Below are positions 33,720 through 42,789 of a DNA stretch of 55,819 nt, in pieces. Source of the DNA: Lachnospiraceae bacterium (GTDB lineage: Bacteria; Bacillota; Clostridia; Lachnospirales; Lachnospiraceae); contig JAFQCK010000161.1 of assembly GCA_017416465.1 (NCBI GenBank), positions 1-55,819 on the forward strand, in the 5' to 3' direction. Positions within the stretch are counted from its first letter, which is position 1, and every line of letters starts with the position of its first letter. The position numbers and the translations under genes are program-made. The notes under the pieces are model-generated. The model did not search any database, was not told where the DNA came from, and saw only the letters and a list, made by a program, of their open reading frames with translations.

Positions 33720-34835
33720 TTATTTTGTCTCTTCTGTATCTTCCGCTTCAACATATTCTTTAGTTACATTATTATTCTCATAAATATAATCAATAGCTGC
33801 ATCTCTTCTCATATCAAATAAGAGTTCTTCTTTAGTATTTAATTCTAACAATTCCTCTTTTGATTTATATTCATATTCTGTAACAATTTCATCAAGTTTC
33901 TTATCAAACTCTTCATCTGTAATATCAATATTAGCTGCTTTACAGATTGCTTCAATTACTAATGTCTGTTTTGTCATCTCTACAGCATCTTTCTTCATAT
34001 CATCCATACTTACTCCTGCTGCTTCTAAATATGTCTCAAGGTCATAACCAAAATATGACGCATACTGTGAATACGACTGACAAATCGAATTATAATTCAT
34101 ATTATATACAAATGCCGGTGTACCTTCGATACTTGATTTTTCAATTATCATATTAAGTAAATCAGCCTGCGCAGCTGTCTTTGCATTATCTGCACTTGTC
34201 TCTTCCAATTCTTTTTTAGTGCCTTCCTTATATGCAGCAACTGTATCATAATCAGTCTTTTCTTTGATAAATGCATCTGTAACTTCAGGTACTACTTCTT
34301 CTTCAATCTTCTTAAGTGTTACTGTATAAGTTGCAGAAACTTTAGTTGTCGTCTCTGTCTCTTTACCATCTGTACCGGTATTAGTTGTCTTTACATCTTC
34401 ATCTATAGTAAATGTCAAAGTTCCATCTTTAGCGAGACCAACCATTTTCTTATCGAATGCCTCCGGCATACTTCCTGAACCTAATTTGAACACAAAATCA
34501 TTCTGTGTCTTATCTTCCTCACCTTCAGCTTTTCTAACATAATCAACTGTAACTCTGTCACCATCAACAACGTTTCTGTCTGTTATTTCTTTATAAGTAA
34601 TATTGTTGTCAACTAACATATCAAGCTGAAGTTCAACATCTTCATCTGTAACAATTGTTATCTCCTCTGTAACATCAAGCCCTGTATATGCACCAAGAGT
34701 TACATAATCATCAATATTATATTCTACAACCTTTGTTGCAGGATTTTCCTTTTCTCCACACGCTGTTAATGTAGTTAATGCCATTGCCCCCACAAGTGAT
34801 AAAACAACCACTTTTTTTCCTAATTGTTTCTTCAT
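33720..34835 (-). CDS. Trigger-factor-like peptidyl-prolyl isomerase lipoprotein
   Basis: The 371-residue protein has a lipoprotein signal peptide with lipobox LTAC (Cys at residue 26). After a ribosome-binding-like region lacking the trigger factor signature, an FKBP-type isomerase domain follows (DGDRVTVDYVRKAEG ... FKLGSGSMPEAFDKKMVGL, about 90-185). A trigger factor C-terminal helical arm then begins EVTDAFIKEKTDYDTVAAYK (about 195-350). It is therefore an exported chaperone, anchored outside, and functionally comparable to PrsA. It lies between sigE and the terminator at 33627 and has its own 86-bp leader. Confidence 0.85.
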   Translation of the reverse strand: MKKQLGKKVVVLSLVGAMALTTLTACGEKENPATKVVEYNIDDYVTLGAYTGLDVTEEITIVTDEDVELQLDMLVDNNITYKEITDRNVVDGDRVTVDYVRKAEGEEDKTQNDFVFKLGSGSMPEAFDKKMVGLAKDGTLTFTIDEDVKTTNTGTDGKETETTTKVSATYTVTLKKIEEEVVPEVTDAFIKEKTDYDTVAAYKEGTKKELEETSADNAKTAAQADLLNMIIEKSSIEGTPAFVYNMNYNSICQSYSQYASYFGYDLETYLEAAGVSMDDMKKDAVEMTKQTLVIEAICKAANIDITDEEFDKKLDEIVTEYEYKSKEELLELNTKEELLFDMRRDAAIDYIYENNNVTKEYVEAEDTEETK

Positions 34836-34921
34836 TATATTTTTCCTTTCAAAATGCTATATTTCAAAAAAATCTACATTTTAATATATCATAATTTACT
34901 TTTACTGTCAAAGAATTTATT

Positions 34922-35662
34922 CTAATAACACTTAATTATTTCTTTTTTTAATCTGTTAATAATTTTTTTCTCAAGTCTTGAAATATAAGATTGTGATATA
35001 CCCAATAAATCTGCAACTTCCTTCTGTGTCATTTCTTCTCCATTTTCATTATTTAAACCGAATCTAAGCTCGATTATGGTTTTCTCTCTTTTATTTAATT
35101 TAGACACAGCCTTCATAAGCATCTTCTTTTCAACTTCATCTTCTATTCCCTTAGAAATAATATCTTCTTCTGTACCTAATACATCGGATAACAACAACTC
35201 ATTTCCATCCCAATCTACATTCAATGGTTCATCAATAGAAACCTCTAATTTTGTCTTACTTGTTCGTCTTAAATACATAAGAATCTCATTTTCAATACAT
35301 CTTGAAGCATATGTAGCAAGTTTTATATTTTTTTCCGGATTATATGTGTTAATTGATTTAATAAGTCCTATTGTTCCTATGGATATCAAATCTTCTACAC
35401 CTACTCCTGTATTATCAAATTTCTTTGCAATATATACCACAAGTCTTAAATTGCGTTCAATAAGAAGCTTTTTCGCATCCAATCCCTCTTCAGAATCAAG
35501 TTTACTTATAGCCTCCTGTTCTTCTTTTGCATCTAATGGTGGTGGTAAAACTTCTGCACCTCCTATATAATGCAAGTCACCTTTTTTACTAAATAAAAAA
35601 CTTTTAATTCCCGGTATTATTTTAAATTGAAATCTATTCGGTATTGAAACTTTTATAATCAT
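34922..35662 (-). CDS. sigE: Mother-cell sporulation sigma factor SigE (pro-form)
   Basis: SigE controls early mother-cell sporulation genes. The N-terminal about 28 residues ([15 protein letters not shown]...) form the pro-sequence removed by SpoIIGA. The sequence then continues with [18 protein letters not shown]. Regions 2 and 4 are clear: [38 protein letters not shown], and [20 protein letters not shown]. The 246 residues are normal. The gene lies 18 bp downstream of spoIIGA in the same operon. Confidence 0.96.
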   Translation of the reverse strand: MIIKVSIPNRFQFKIIPGIKSFLFSKKGDLHYIGGAEVLPPPLDAKEEQEAISKLDSEEGLDAKKLLIERNLRLVVYIAKKFDNTGVGVEDLISIGTIGLIKSINTYNPEKNIKLATYASRCIENEILMYLRRTSKTKLEVSIDEPLNVDWDGNELLLSDVLGTEEDIISKGIEDEVEKKMLMKAVSKLNKREKTIIELRFGLNNENGEEMTQKEVADLLGISQSYISRLEKKIINRLKKEIIKCY

Positions 35663-35680
35663 AATTTTATTTACTCCCTT

Positions 35681-36535
35681 TTAAAATCCTTCCATAATCT
35701 CTCCATTTAATATAATTCCATACTTATTCCGATTAGAAAGTTCCCCTTCATAAAGCGCAATAATCGGATTATATATAAATTTGGGTTCATCATCTATAAT
35801 AACAACCATTTCATCCAATCTGTATCCATATAACATTCCGCTTTCTTCTCCTACCGAATGATATGGTATTACGCAAATTCTTTCGACTGCAATGTCATCT
35901 CCTTCAATCATAGGTTTAATTATTCTGCTTTCCGCAACATGAACTATTTTCCCACTTATTGGTTCCTTCAATGAATTTCCCGTATCAAATAAACCTTTAG
36001 TTACTATTGATTTCCCTCTAAAACTTAATTTAACATCAAATATTATTCTCTCATTTTTTCTTTGTACTCTATACAATTTAATTGCAAAAATCATAATACC
36101 ATAAGAAAATAGTGTAACAAAAATAAATTTTCTAGTATTAACTGATTTATTAGATGTTCCTTTTAAAATATTTTGTATTATAGTACCTACCTCAGTTGAG
36201 TAATATAAATAATTAATTATTCCACTCAATAAAAACGTTGTAAAACCTAGAAAAGCGACATTTTTCAGATATTCATTTCTGCTTTCAAATCCAAACGCTA
36301 AAAAAGTCATTATAAAAGCTGTTATTATACTGAATACTGTAATAAATGACAAATGGTTAATAAGTGGTACAAGCACAATAACGCTATAAATGCCTCCAAA
36401 AAATGCACTTAGAATTAGTCTTACTTTTCTACATTTTTTTTTAAGTATTTTTGATGTTAAATAAAGAAGAACGTAATCCATTATAAAATTCACTGTAAAA
36501 AAAACGTCCACATATATTATATATGTATTTTGCAT
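35681..36535 (-). CDS. spoIIGA: Sigma-E processing peptidase SpoIIGA
   Basis: SpoIIGA is a membrane aspartic protease that cleaves pro-SigE after a forespore signal. Five membrane helices occupy residues about 1-155, followed by a cytosolic retroviral-type protease domain with the catalytic D184 in GLFDTGNSLKEP. The C-terminal NPIIALYEGEL is also typical. At 284 residues it is close to the normal length. It starts with ATG and has AGAGG 11 nt upstream. The leader carries a Spo0A-type promoter. Confidence 0.93.
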   Translation of the reverse strand: MQNTYIIYVDVFFTVNFIMDYVLLYLTSKILKKKCRKVRLILSAFFGGIYSVIVLVPLINHLSFITVFSIITAFIMTFLAFGFESRNEYLKNVAFLGFTTFLLSGIINYLYYSTEVGTIIQNILKGTSNKSVNTRKFIFVTLFSYGIMIFAIKLYRVQRKNERIIFDVKLSFRGKSIVTKGLFDTGNSLKEPISGKIVHVAESRIIKPMIEGDDIAVERICVIPYHSVGEESGMLYGYRLDEMVVIIDDEPKFIYNPIIALYEGELSNRNKYGIILNGEIMEGF

Positions 36536-36624
36536 TTATTGTTTTTCCTCTTTTCACACCGTATAGTAAATTTGAAATATTGAAGAATATGTATTTATAC
36601 ATTTCAAAATATTTTACAAAAATG

Positions 36625-36657
36625 ATTATATATAAAAACATCAACTTTGTCTGTCAA
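36625..36657 (-). promoter_or_regulatory. spoIIG promoter with extended 21-bp spacer
   Basis: TTGACA (36652-36657) and TATAAT (36625-36630) are both perfect but are 21 bp apart. The Bacillus spoIIG promoter has the same feature (22 bp) and needs Spo0A~P to let SigA polymerase open it. A Spo0A box lies 26 bp upstream of the -35. Confidence 0.7.
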
Positions 36658-36683
36658 ACGGTGTCGGTGAATAAGGAAAATTT

Positions 36684-36690
36684 TTCGACA
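36684..36690 (-). promoter_or_regulatory. Spo0A box upstream of spoIIGA
   Basis: TTTGTCGAAAAA on the minus strand contains the 0A-box core TGTCGAA exactly (36684-36690). It lies upstream of the long-spacer promoter, in the activator position. Confidence 0.65.
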
Positions 36691-36725
36691 AATATTTTTT
36701 GTTTATATCAATAAATTTGTACTGA

Positions 36726-36769
36726 TTTTTTAATGGATTTTATGTTATTGCGTAAAATCCATTAAAAAA
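36726..36769. repeat. 17-bp inverted repeat in the ftsZ-spoIIGA gap
   Basis: TTTTTTAATGGATTTTA (36726-36742) and its exact complement (36753-36769) flank a 10-nt loop. On either strand T lies in the first arm and A in the second, so it is not a normal terminator. The 320-bp gap otherwise holds the ftsZ terminator and the spoIIG promoter, with no gene. Confidence 0.6.
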
Positions 36770-36805
36770 ATAGTGCAAAGTATAATTATCTAAAATAAAT
36801 CTTTC

Positions 36806-36837
36806 AAAAAAAGTGCCACTTATATAAGCGACACTTT
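36806..36837 (-). terminator. ftsZ terminator
   Basis: On the minus strand AAAGTGTCGCTTA and TAAGTGGCACTTT pair over 13 positions (two G-U) around a 2-nt loop region, followed by TTTTTTT. It is about 20 bp past the ftsZ stop and ends the dcw cluster. Confidence 0.75.
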
Positions 36838-36856
36838 AATCTATAATCGTATTCAA

Positions 36857-38029
36857 TTAGTCTCTGTTTTTCTTAAGAAATTCAGGTATGTTAAGCATCT
36901 TCTCATCACTACTGCTCTTTGCAGGAGCTGTGTAGCTTGGAGTAAAGCTTGATCTAACAGGTCTTGTTGGCTGTACTGCCGGACGAACTGTAGGCTTATT
37001 AACAGGTGTAATAGGAGTTCTTGCAGTAAATCCTGTATTAGAACTTGCAGCACTTCTTGCTCCAAATGAAGGTCTTGTATTCTCCTCAAGTCCTGTAGCA
37101 ATTACTGTAATTGTACATTCATCAGGATATGTATCGTCATATCTTGCACCAAAGATAATCTCTGCATCTTCACCTGTAAGTTCCTGAACATAGCTTGCTG
37201 CTTCATTAGCTTCTGCAAGACTGATATCACCTGAAATATTAATAATTACATGTGAAGCACCTGCAATATTTGTCTCTAATAACGGACTTGTTACTGCTAT
37301 CTGAACAGCTTCATTAGCCTTGTCATCACCTTTAGCAACACCAATACCTATATGAGCAACACCCTTGTCCTTCATTACTGTCTGAACGTCAGCAAAGTCA
37401 AGGTTAATAAGTGCAGGAACATTAATCAAATCTGTAATTCCCTGCACTGCCTGCTGTAATACTTCATCAGCTTTCTTAAGCGCTTCAGGCATTGTTGTTC
37501 TTCTGTCTACTATCTCTAAAAGCTTATCATTAGGAATAACGATAAGTGTATCAACGTTTTCTTTAAGTTTCTCGATTCCTGCTAAAGCATTGTTCATTCT
37601 TGCTTTAGCTTCGAATCTGAAAGGCTTTGTAACTACACCAACTGTGAGGATACCCTGTTCTTTAGCAATCTTTGCAACTACAGGTGCTGCACCTGTACCG
37701 GTTCCACCACCCATACCACAAGTTACAAATACCATATCTGCGCCCTTAAGTTCCTGAGCTATCTCGTCAACATTCTCTTCTGCTGCCTTTTCACCAACCT
37801 CAGGTACCGCTCCGCAACCTAAACCTTTTGTAAGTTTCTCTCCTACCTGAAGAGCTGTTGGAGCCTTACATAACTTAAGTGCCTGTTTATCTGTGTTGAT
37901 TCCTACAAATTCAACACCACCAATATTTTCATCTATCATTCTGTTAACAGCATTGTTTCCAGCGCCGCCTACACCTACAACTATAATCTTAGCTTCTGCA
38001 TCTGTTTCACTTGTTCTAATTTCTAACAA
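36857..38029 (-). CDS. ftsZ: Cell division protein FtsZ
   Basis: FtsZ is the tubulin-like GTPase that forms the division ring. The N-terminal [14 protein letters not shown], the tubulin signature [13 protein letters not shown] (about residues 102-114) and the synergy-loop [11 protein letters not shown] are present. After a proline/threonine-rich linker the protein ends with the conserved tail [12 protein letters not shown], the FtsA/SepF-binding peptide. The start is TTG at 38029 with AAGGAGG eight nt upstream. It has its own promoter at 38094-38122 as well as readthrough from the cluster. Length is 390 residues. Confidence 0.98.
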   Translation of the reverse strand: MLEIRTSETDAEAKIIVVGVGGAGNNAVNRMIDENIGGVEFVGINTDKQALKLCKAPTALQVGEKLTKGLGCGAVPEVGEKAAEENVDEIAQELKGADMVFVTCGMGGGTGTGAAPVVAKIAKEQGILTVGVVTKPFRFEAKARMNNALAGIEKLKENVDTLIVIPNDKLLEIVDRRTTMPEALKKADEVLQQAVQGITDLINVPALINLDFADVQTVMKDKGVAHIGIGVAKGDDKANEAVQIAVTSPLLETNIAGASHVIINISGDISLAEANEAASYVQELTGEDAEIIFGARYDDTYPDECTITVIATGLEENTRPSFGARSAASSNTGFTARTPITPVNKPTVRPAVQPTRPVRSSFTPSYTAPAKSSSDEKMLNIPEFLKKNRD

Positions 38030-38093
38030 GGGTTTGTCCTCCTTTATTCAAAAACATACTTATTTACATTAATTGATATAAACACCTTAATAT

Positions 38094-38122
38094 ATAATAT
38101 CTTTATTTGTAAAAATAATCAA
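38094..38122 (-). promoter_or_regulatory. Predicted ftsZ promoter
   Basis: TTGATT (38117-38122), 17 bp and TATTAT (38094-38099) lie 65 bp upstream of the ftsZ start, just after the ftsQ stop. It would allow extra ftsZ transcription independent of the upstream cluster. Confidence 0.6.
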
Positions 38123-38140
38123 CTATATTTTTTAAAAAAT

Positions 38141-38860
38141 TTAATTTTTCTTTTTAAATGTATATCCTGTATTATTTTCATTATATTCCCTAATATCTAA
38201 AGTCCCATTTAACCCTTCCAACTTAGGCATCATGTCATTAAGACTCCTTACTTTATCATTAATATCCTTATTTTTCCCAAGCATAACTTCAATATTTTCT
38301 TTAAAAAGTGTAACTTCATTATCCTCTGAAATATATATTTTATCTACTATTATTTCGTATTTATCAAGGGCCTGAGTGATATCCAAAACCACATCAAATA
38401 CTTCTTCATCTTCAACAGGTATCTTTTCATTCAAAACAATTCTGTCAAATTCAAGTCCTGTTACCGGAGGAATTCCTTCAATAACTTCCACGGAATTTTC
38501 AACTACCATTCCATCTTTATCGAAATACATATTTGTTCCCATATAAGTAACATAACCTATCATTTTCTTTTCATACACAGTTACTTTTACGCTATCTAAA
38601 GATAATATCTCAACCTCATATGTATCTACAAAAGGAATTTCCTTGATTTCTTTAAACTTTGTATTATAAAATAACACAAATGGATTTCTGTCCCATTTGC
38701 TGTCAAATATATATTGTATCATTTCCTCTTTTGTATATTTTTTATTACCCTCAATAAATATATCCTTATCATCAATCCTTTGAACAGCAAGAACTAAAAT
38801 CACCAAAATCAACATTAAAGTAACTGATATAAATATTACAATCTTACTTTTTTTACTCAT
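38141..38860 (-). CDS. ftsQ: Cell division protein FtsQ/DivIB
   Basis: The 239-residue bitopic protein has a short cytoplasmic start, a membrane helix (about residues 7-27) and a POTRA domain beginning IFIEGNKKYTKEEMIQYIF. A C-terminal beta domain follows (VTVYEKKMIGYVTYMG, TGLEFDRIVLNEKI). It joins FtsL and the septal PBP at the divisome. The gene lies between murA and ftsZ as in many Firmicutes. Confidence 0.9.
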   Translation of the reverse strand: MSKKSKIVIFISVTLMLILVILVLAVQRIDDKDIFIEGNKKYTKEEMIQYIFDSKWDRNPFVLFYNTKFKEIKEIPFVDTYEVEILSLDSVKVTVYEKKMIGYVTYMGTNMYFDKDGMVVENSVEVIEGIPPVTGLEFDRIVLNEKIPVEDEEVFDVVLDITQALDKYEIIVDKIYISEDNEVTLFKENIEVMLGKNKDINDKVRSLNDMMPKLEGLNGTLDIREYNENNTGYTFKKKN

Positions 38861-38893
38861 GGTTCATTAATCCTCCATTTATATCTAAGTATC

Positions 38894-40156
38894 CTAACCC
38901 ACAAACCATACATTTGCCGACAATTTTCTAAAATCCTCATCTATATGCTCATATCCTCTGAGAATATATTCTACATCTTCTACTATAGTTTCTCCCTCTG
39001 CCATAAGTCCCGCAACACAAAGAGCTGCACCACTTCTTAAATCAAGTGCTTTTACTTTACAGCCTTTAAGCCTATTTACACCTTTTATCATCGCAATTTT
39101 ATTATTAATAACATCAATTGATGCACCCATTTTTTTGAGCATTTCTACATTTCCAAAGCGATTTTCAAAAATATTTTCAACAATAATTCCGCTTTCAACT
39201 CTTACACACATAACCGCCATAATCTGTGATTGCATATCTGTTGGAAATCCCGGATATACTGCAGTAGATATCGTCAATTCGGGGATTTTTTTATTTTTCG
39301 CATTACACTTAAGTGAAATTTCATTTTTATAATATTTAAATTGTACACCTAATTTTCTGAAAGCCATTGTAATGGCATTGTCATAATTTCTATCAATATT
39401 TTTCAGAGTAATGTTTCCTCCTACTAACGAAAGCGCAGCAATATAGGTGCCTGCCACAATTCTATCATAAAACACTTCAACTTCAGCTTCTTTTAATTCT
39501 TTAACCCCTTTTATTTCAATTCTTTCACTACCATATCCTGTTATTTCAGCACCCATTTCATTAAGTGCTATACAAAGATTAACAATCTCCGGCTCAGTTG
39601 CAGCATTATTTATAATTACAATTTTTCCATCCGATATAACAGATGAAATAATAACATTTTCTGTAGCTCCAACACTTTTAATCTTCAAACAGATAACTCT
39701 ATCCTCTGTTATTCTTCCCTTCACATCCAAATAACAATTATCTTCAACCTCATATCCAAGCTGTAAAAATCCATCTAAATGCGCATCTATTTTTCTTTCT
39801 CCGATTTTACATCCACCCGGATATGCTATTTTAGCACATCCACATCTTCCTAATAATGCTCCCACAAATATTACAGATGACCTTATTCTAGATACTTCAT
39901 TATCAATAATAACACTATTATTAATCTGACTCGAATCAACAATAAGTGTATTTCCTTCAAAAATACTTGTTGCACCAAGTGACTTTAATATTTTCATCAT
40001 ATCATACACATCACTTATATGCGGACAATTTCTAATTATCGTTTGTCCTTTATGTAATACTGTTGAGGCAATTATTGGAAGAACTGAATTTTTTGAGCCT
40101 TGTATAGCTACTTCTCCAAATAATCCGTCAGAATGTCTAATTTTTAAATAAGACAT
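38894..40156 (-). CDS. murA: UDP-N-acetylglucosamine 1-carboxyvinyltransferase MurA
   Basis: MurA transfers enolpyruvate to UDP-GlcNAc, the first peptidoglycan step, and is the fosfomycin target. K22 lies in GSKNSVLP and the catalytic C116 in AYPGGCKIGERKIDAHL, so it should be fosfomycin-sensitive in principle. The conserved FPTDMQSQ is present near residue 302. At 420 residues it is the usual length. Placement in the dcw cluster between ftsW and ftsQ is normal for clostridia. Confidence 0.95.
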   Translation of the reverse strand: MSYLKIRHSDGLFGEVAIQGSKNSVLPIIASTVLHKGQTIIRNCPHISDVYDMMKILKSLGATSIFEGNTLIVDSSQINNSVIIDNEVSRIRSSVIFVGALLGRCGCAKIAYPGGCKIGERKIDAHLDGFLQLGYEVEDNCYLDVKGRITEDRVICLKIKSVGATENVIISSVISDGKIVIINNAATEPEIVNLCIALNEMGAEITGYGSERIEIKGVKELKEAEVEVFYDRIVAGTYIAALSLVGGNITLKNIDRNYDNAITMAFRKLGVQFKYYKNEISLKCNAKNKKIPELTISTAVYPGFPTDMQSQIMAVMCVRVESGIIVENIFENRFGNVEMLKKMGASIDVINNKIAMIKGVNRLKGCKVKALDLRSGAALCVAGLMAEGETIVEDVEYILRGYEHIDEDFRKLSANVWFVG

Positions 40157-40230
40157 AAATACCTCGAATACCGTCTTTATTTATTATATTCGATTTTTTT
40201 AATAATGTTACAATATTTAAATTTTATTAT

Positions 40231-41364
40231 TTATTCCACTTTAATTCGTTTAGATACCGAAAGGACCAGTGCAACCTCTATTATTAAGAAAAATATTGAT
40301 GTTCCTCCATAACTTAAAAACGGAAGTGTAACACCTGTATTTGGCATAGAATTTGTTACAACGGCAATATTCATTATAGACTGAACCGAAATATGAGCCA
40401 TAACTCCTATAACAATTAATGAACCAAATAAATCCGGTGCATTATTTGCAACCACCATAAATCTCCATATCATAAATATGAACATCAATATTACCGCAAT
40501 TCCTCCAACTACACCAAGTTCTTCACAAACAACTGTAAAAATCATATCATTTTGTGCCTCAGGCACATAACCAAGCTTTTGAACACCTTTCCCCAGTCCT
40601 TTTCCAAATATTCCACCAGAACCTAATGAATACAAGGACTGTAATATCTGATATCCACCTTCATCAGAATACTTTTCAGGATTTAACCATACTTTAAAAC
40701 GTTCAATTCTAAACGGTTCAATAAGTACCATTCCTACAAATCCCAGCACTCCCATACCCGCAATAGCAAAAAAATACGAAATCTTCGGGCAGGCAATAAA
40801 TAACATAATCATTCCAATCGCTGCAATAACTATGCTGGAACTCAAATCCTTTGTAACCAAAGCAATAACTGCAACAGGACCAAAAGTATAAAAAACACAT
40901 CTGACAAACAATTTTAGTTTTTTTACATTTCTGCCAAATCTGTCTATCGCATATGCCATATATATTATAACGCCAACCTTTACAACTTCACAAACCTGTA
41001 AAGAAAAATTACCAAATCCTAACCATCTTTTTGCACCATTAGCCTCTACTCCAAATGGTGTAATTACTAAGCCTGCTATAATAATACTTCCCAGATATAT
41101 CAAAAATGCAATTAAAGGTTTTTTATATAAATGATAATCTATCTTTACCACAAAAAATGCCACTACTGCACCGGCAATAACAAAAATAACCTGGCGCGTC
41201 AAATAATGCTTAGAATCACCAAAAGTCATTGATGCCTCATACGAGCTCGCACTATAAAGCATTACCAACCCAAAACAAATAATAAATACAGTTATAAACA
41301 ACAAACTGTAATCAAAGTATGATATTTCATTTCTTCTGTTTTTCTTAACTCTATTACTTTCCAA
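40231..41364 (-). CDS. ftsW: Septal peptidoglycan glycosyltransferase FtsW
   Basis: The 377-residue SEDS-family protein has about ten membrane helices. Conserved segments include FSLQVCEVVKVGVIIYMAYA, LVTKDLSSSIVIAAIGMI with the catalytic aspartate region, GSGGIFGKGLGKGVQKLGYVPEAQND and GVTLPFLSYGGTS. It polymerises glycan strands from lipid II with the septal PBP. The gene follows murD by 13 bp. Confidence 0.93.
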   Translation of the reverse strand: MESNRVKKNRRNEISYFDYSLLFITVFIICFGLVMLYSASSYEASMTFGDSKHYLTRQVIFVIAGAVVAFFVVKIDYHLYKKPLIAFLIYLGSIIIAGLVITPFGVEANGAKRWLGFGNFSLQVCEVVKVGVIIYMAYAIDRFGRNVKKLKLFVRCVFYTFGPVAVIALVTKDLSSSIVIAAIGMIMLFIACPKISYFFAIAGMGVLGFVGMVLIEPFRIERFKVWLNPEKYSDEGGYQILQSLYSLGSGGIFGKGLGKGVQKLGYVPEAQNDMIFTVVCEELGVVGGIAVILMFIFMIWRFMVVANNAPDLFGSLIVIGVMAHISVQSIMNIAVVTNSMPNTGVTLPFLSYGGTSIFFLIIEVALVLSVSKRIKVE

Positions 41365-41377
41365 AACAAATCACTCC

Positions 41378-42724
41378 TTAAAGATTGTTTACATACTCTT
41401 TAAACATATTTCCTCGTTCTTCATAGCTTTTAAACATATCCCAGCTGGCACATGCAGGTGATAATAAAACCACATCTCCAGGTACCACTGTTGCTTTAGC
41501 AAGATTAACAGCTTCTTCTAACGAATCAGTAAATTCATAATTCTTATAGCCGTATTTTTCTGCTGTTTTTGCTATCTTTTCTTTTGTAACACCTAAAAGG
41601 ATTAATTTTTTTATTTTTCCGTTAAAAGCCTTAATATAATCATCAAACTCAGAACCTTTATCATAACCTCCCGCAATCAAAACAGTCGGCTTTGTCATTG
41701 CTTCGATTGCCTTAATTGAAGCATCTGTATTAGTTCCTTTTGAATCGTTATAATAGATTACATCATCTAATGTTCTTACATATTCAATTCTATGCTCTAC
41801 AGATTTAAATTCTTTTATGGTTTTACTTATAACTTCAATCGGAACTCCCACAATAATTGCAAGTGCTGATGCTGCCATTACATTTTCAACATTATGTATT
41901 CCCACAAGTTTCATTTCACTTACCTTGCAGATTAGAGTTTCTTTATCTCCATCATTATAAATGATATCTTCACCATCAAGATAAATTCCTTCTGCTAATT
42001 TTTGTCTGCTACTAAAAAACAAAACTTTATTATTAAGTTTTAAAGCTTCATTTCTTAATATCTCATCTTCATAATTAAGAACACACACTTCATTCTTTAA
42101 TTGATTCTTAGTAATATCCATCTTCACATTAGTGTAATTTTCCATCGTATAATGTCTGTTTAAATGATCCGGTGTTATATTCAGAACTGCTGTTACAACA
42201 GGATGAAACTCTTTTACTGTTTCCAATTGAAAGCTACTAATCTCTGCAACCGTTACACTATCCTCTTTTGTATCAAGAGCAATATCTGTGTACGGAATTC
42301 CAATATTTCCAACAACAAAAGTACTTTCAAAATAATTTTTCATTATCTCTCCCGTAAGTGCTGTTGTCGTTGTCTTTCCATTAGTACCTGTTATTCCTAT
42401 CACTCTACCTTTAGAAAACAAATAAGCTAATTCAATCTCTCCTATAATTTCTACTCCTAAATCTCTCACCATATTTACAAATGGTGCATCTATTGCAATT
42501 CCCGGACTTAAAACCATTGTATCAATATTTTCCAAATCCGAATCCTTTAATTCTCCAAGAATAACTTTTATTTCCTTATTACCAATTTTATCTAATATAT
42601 CTTCTTTGTTAAGTTTTTCATTTCCATCATATATTACAACATCTGCTCCTGTTTTTAACAAAAGCGAAGTAGCACTTATTCCACTAATTCCTGTTCCTGC
42701 AACAAGATATCTTTTATCCTTCAT
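41378..42724 (-). CDS. murD: UDP-N-acetylmuramoylalanine-D-glutamate ligase MurD
   Basis: MurD adds D-glutamate to UDP-MurNAc-L-Ala. The ATP loop GITGTNGKTTTTALTGEIM lies near residue 110, and NITPDHLNRH and YYNDSKGTNTDASIKA follow. The frame opens at 42736, but GGAGG overlaps that first codon and stands five nt before the ATG at 42724, so the start MKDKRYLVAGTG is preferred (448 residues). It follows mraY in the dcw cluster. Confidence 0.95.
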   Translation of the reverse strand: MKDKRYLVAGTGISGISATSLLLKTGADVVIYDGNEKLNKEDILDKIGNKEIKVILGELKDSDLENIDTMVLSPGIAIDAPFVNMVRDLGVEIIGEIELAYLFSKGRVIGITGTNGKTTTTALTGEIMKNYFESTFVVGNIGIPYTDIALDTKEDSVTVAEISSFQLETVKEFHPVVTAVLNITPDHLNRHYTMENYTNVKMDITKNQLKNEVCVLNYEDEILRNEALKLNNKVLFFSSRQKLAEGIYLDGEDIIYNDGDKETLICKVSEMKLVGIHNVENVMAASALAIIVGVPIEVISKTIKEFKSVEHRIEYVRTLDDVIYYNDSKGTNTDASIKAIEAMTKPTVLIAGGYDKGSEFDDYIKAFNGKIKKLILLGVTKEKIAKTAEKYGYKNYEFTDSLEEAVNLAKATVVPGDVVLLSPACASWDMFKSYEERGNMFKEYVNNL

Positions 42725-42789
42725 CTTAACCTCCATTCATAAGCGATTTTTTATCACAAAGAATCACTTATTCTTTACTACAAATGCCA

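Noticed and set aside
36726-36769. 17-bp inverted repeat as the ftsZ terminator
   Set aside because: No T-run follows on either strand. A normal stem with seven T lies closer to ftsZ at 36806-36837.
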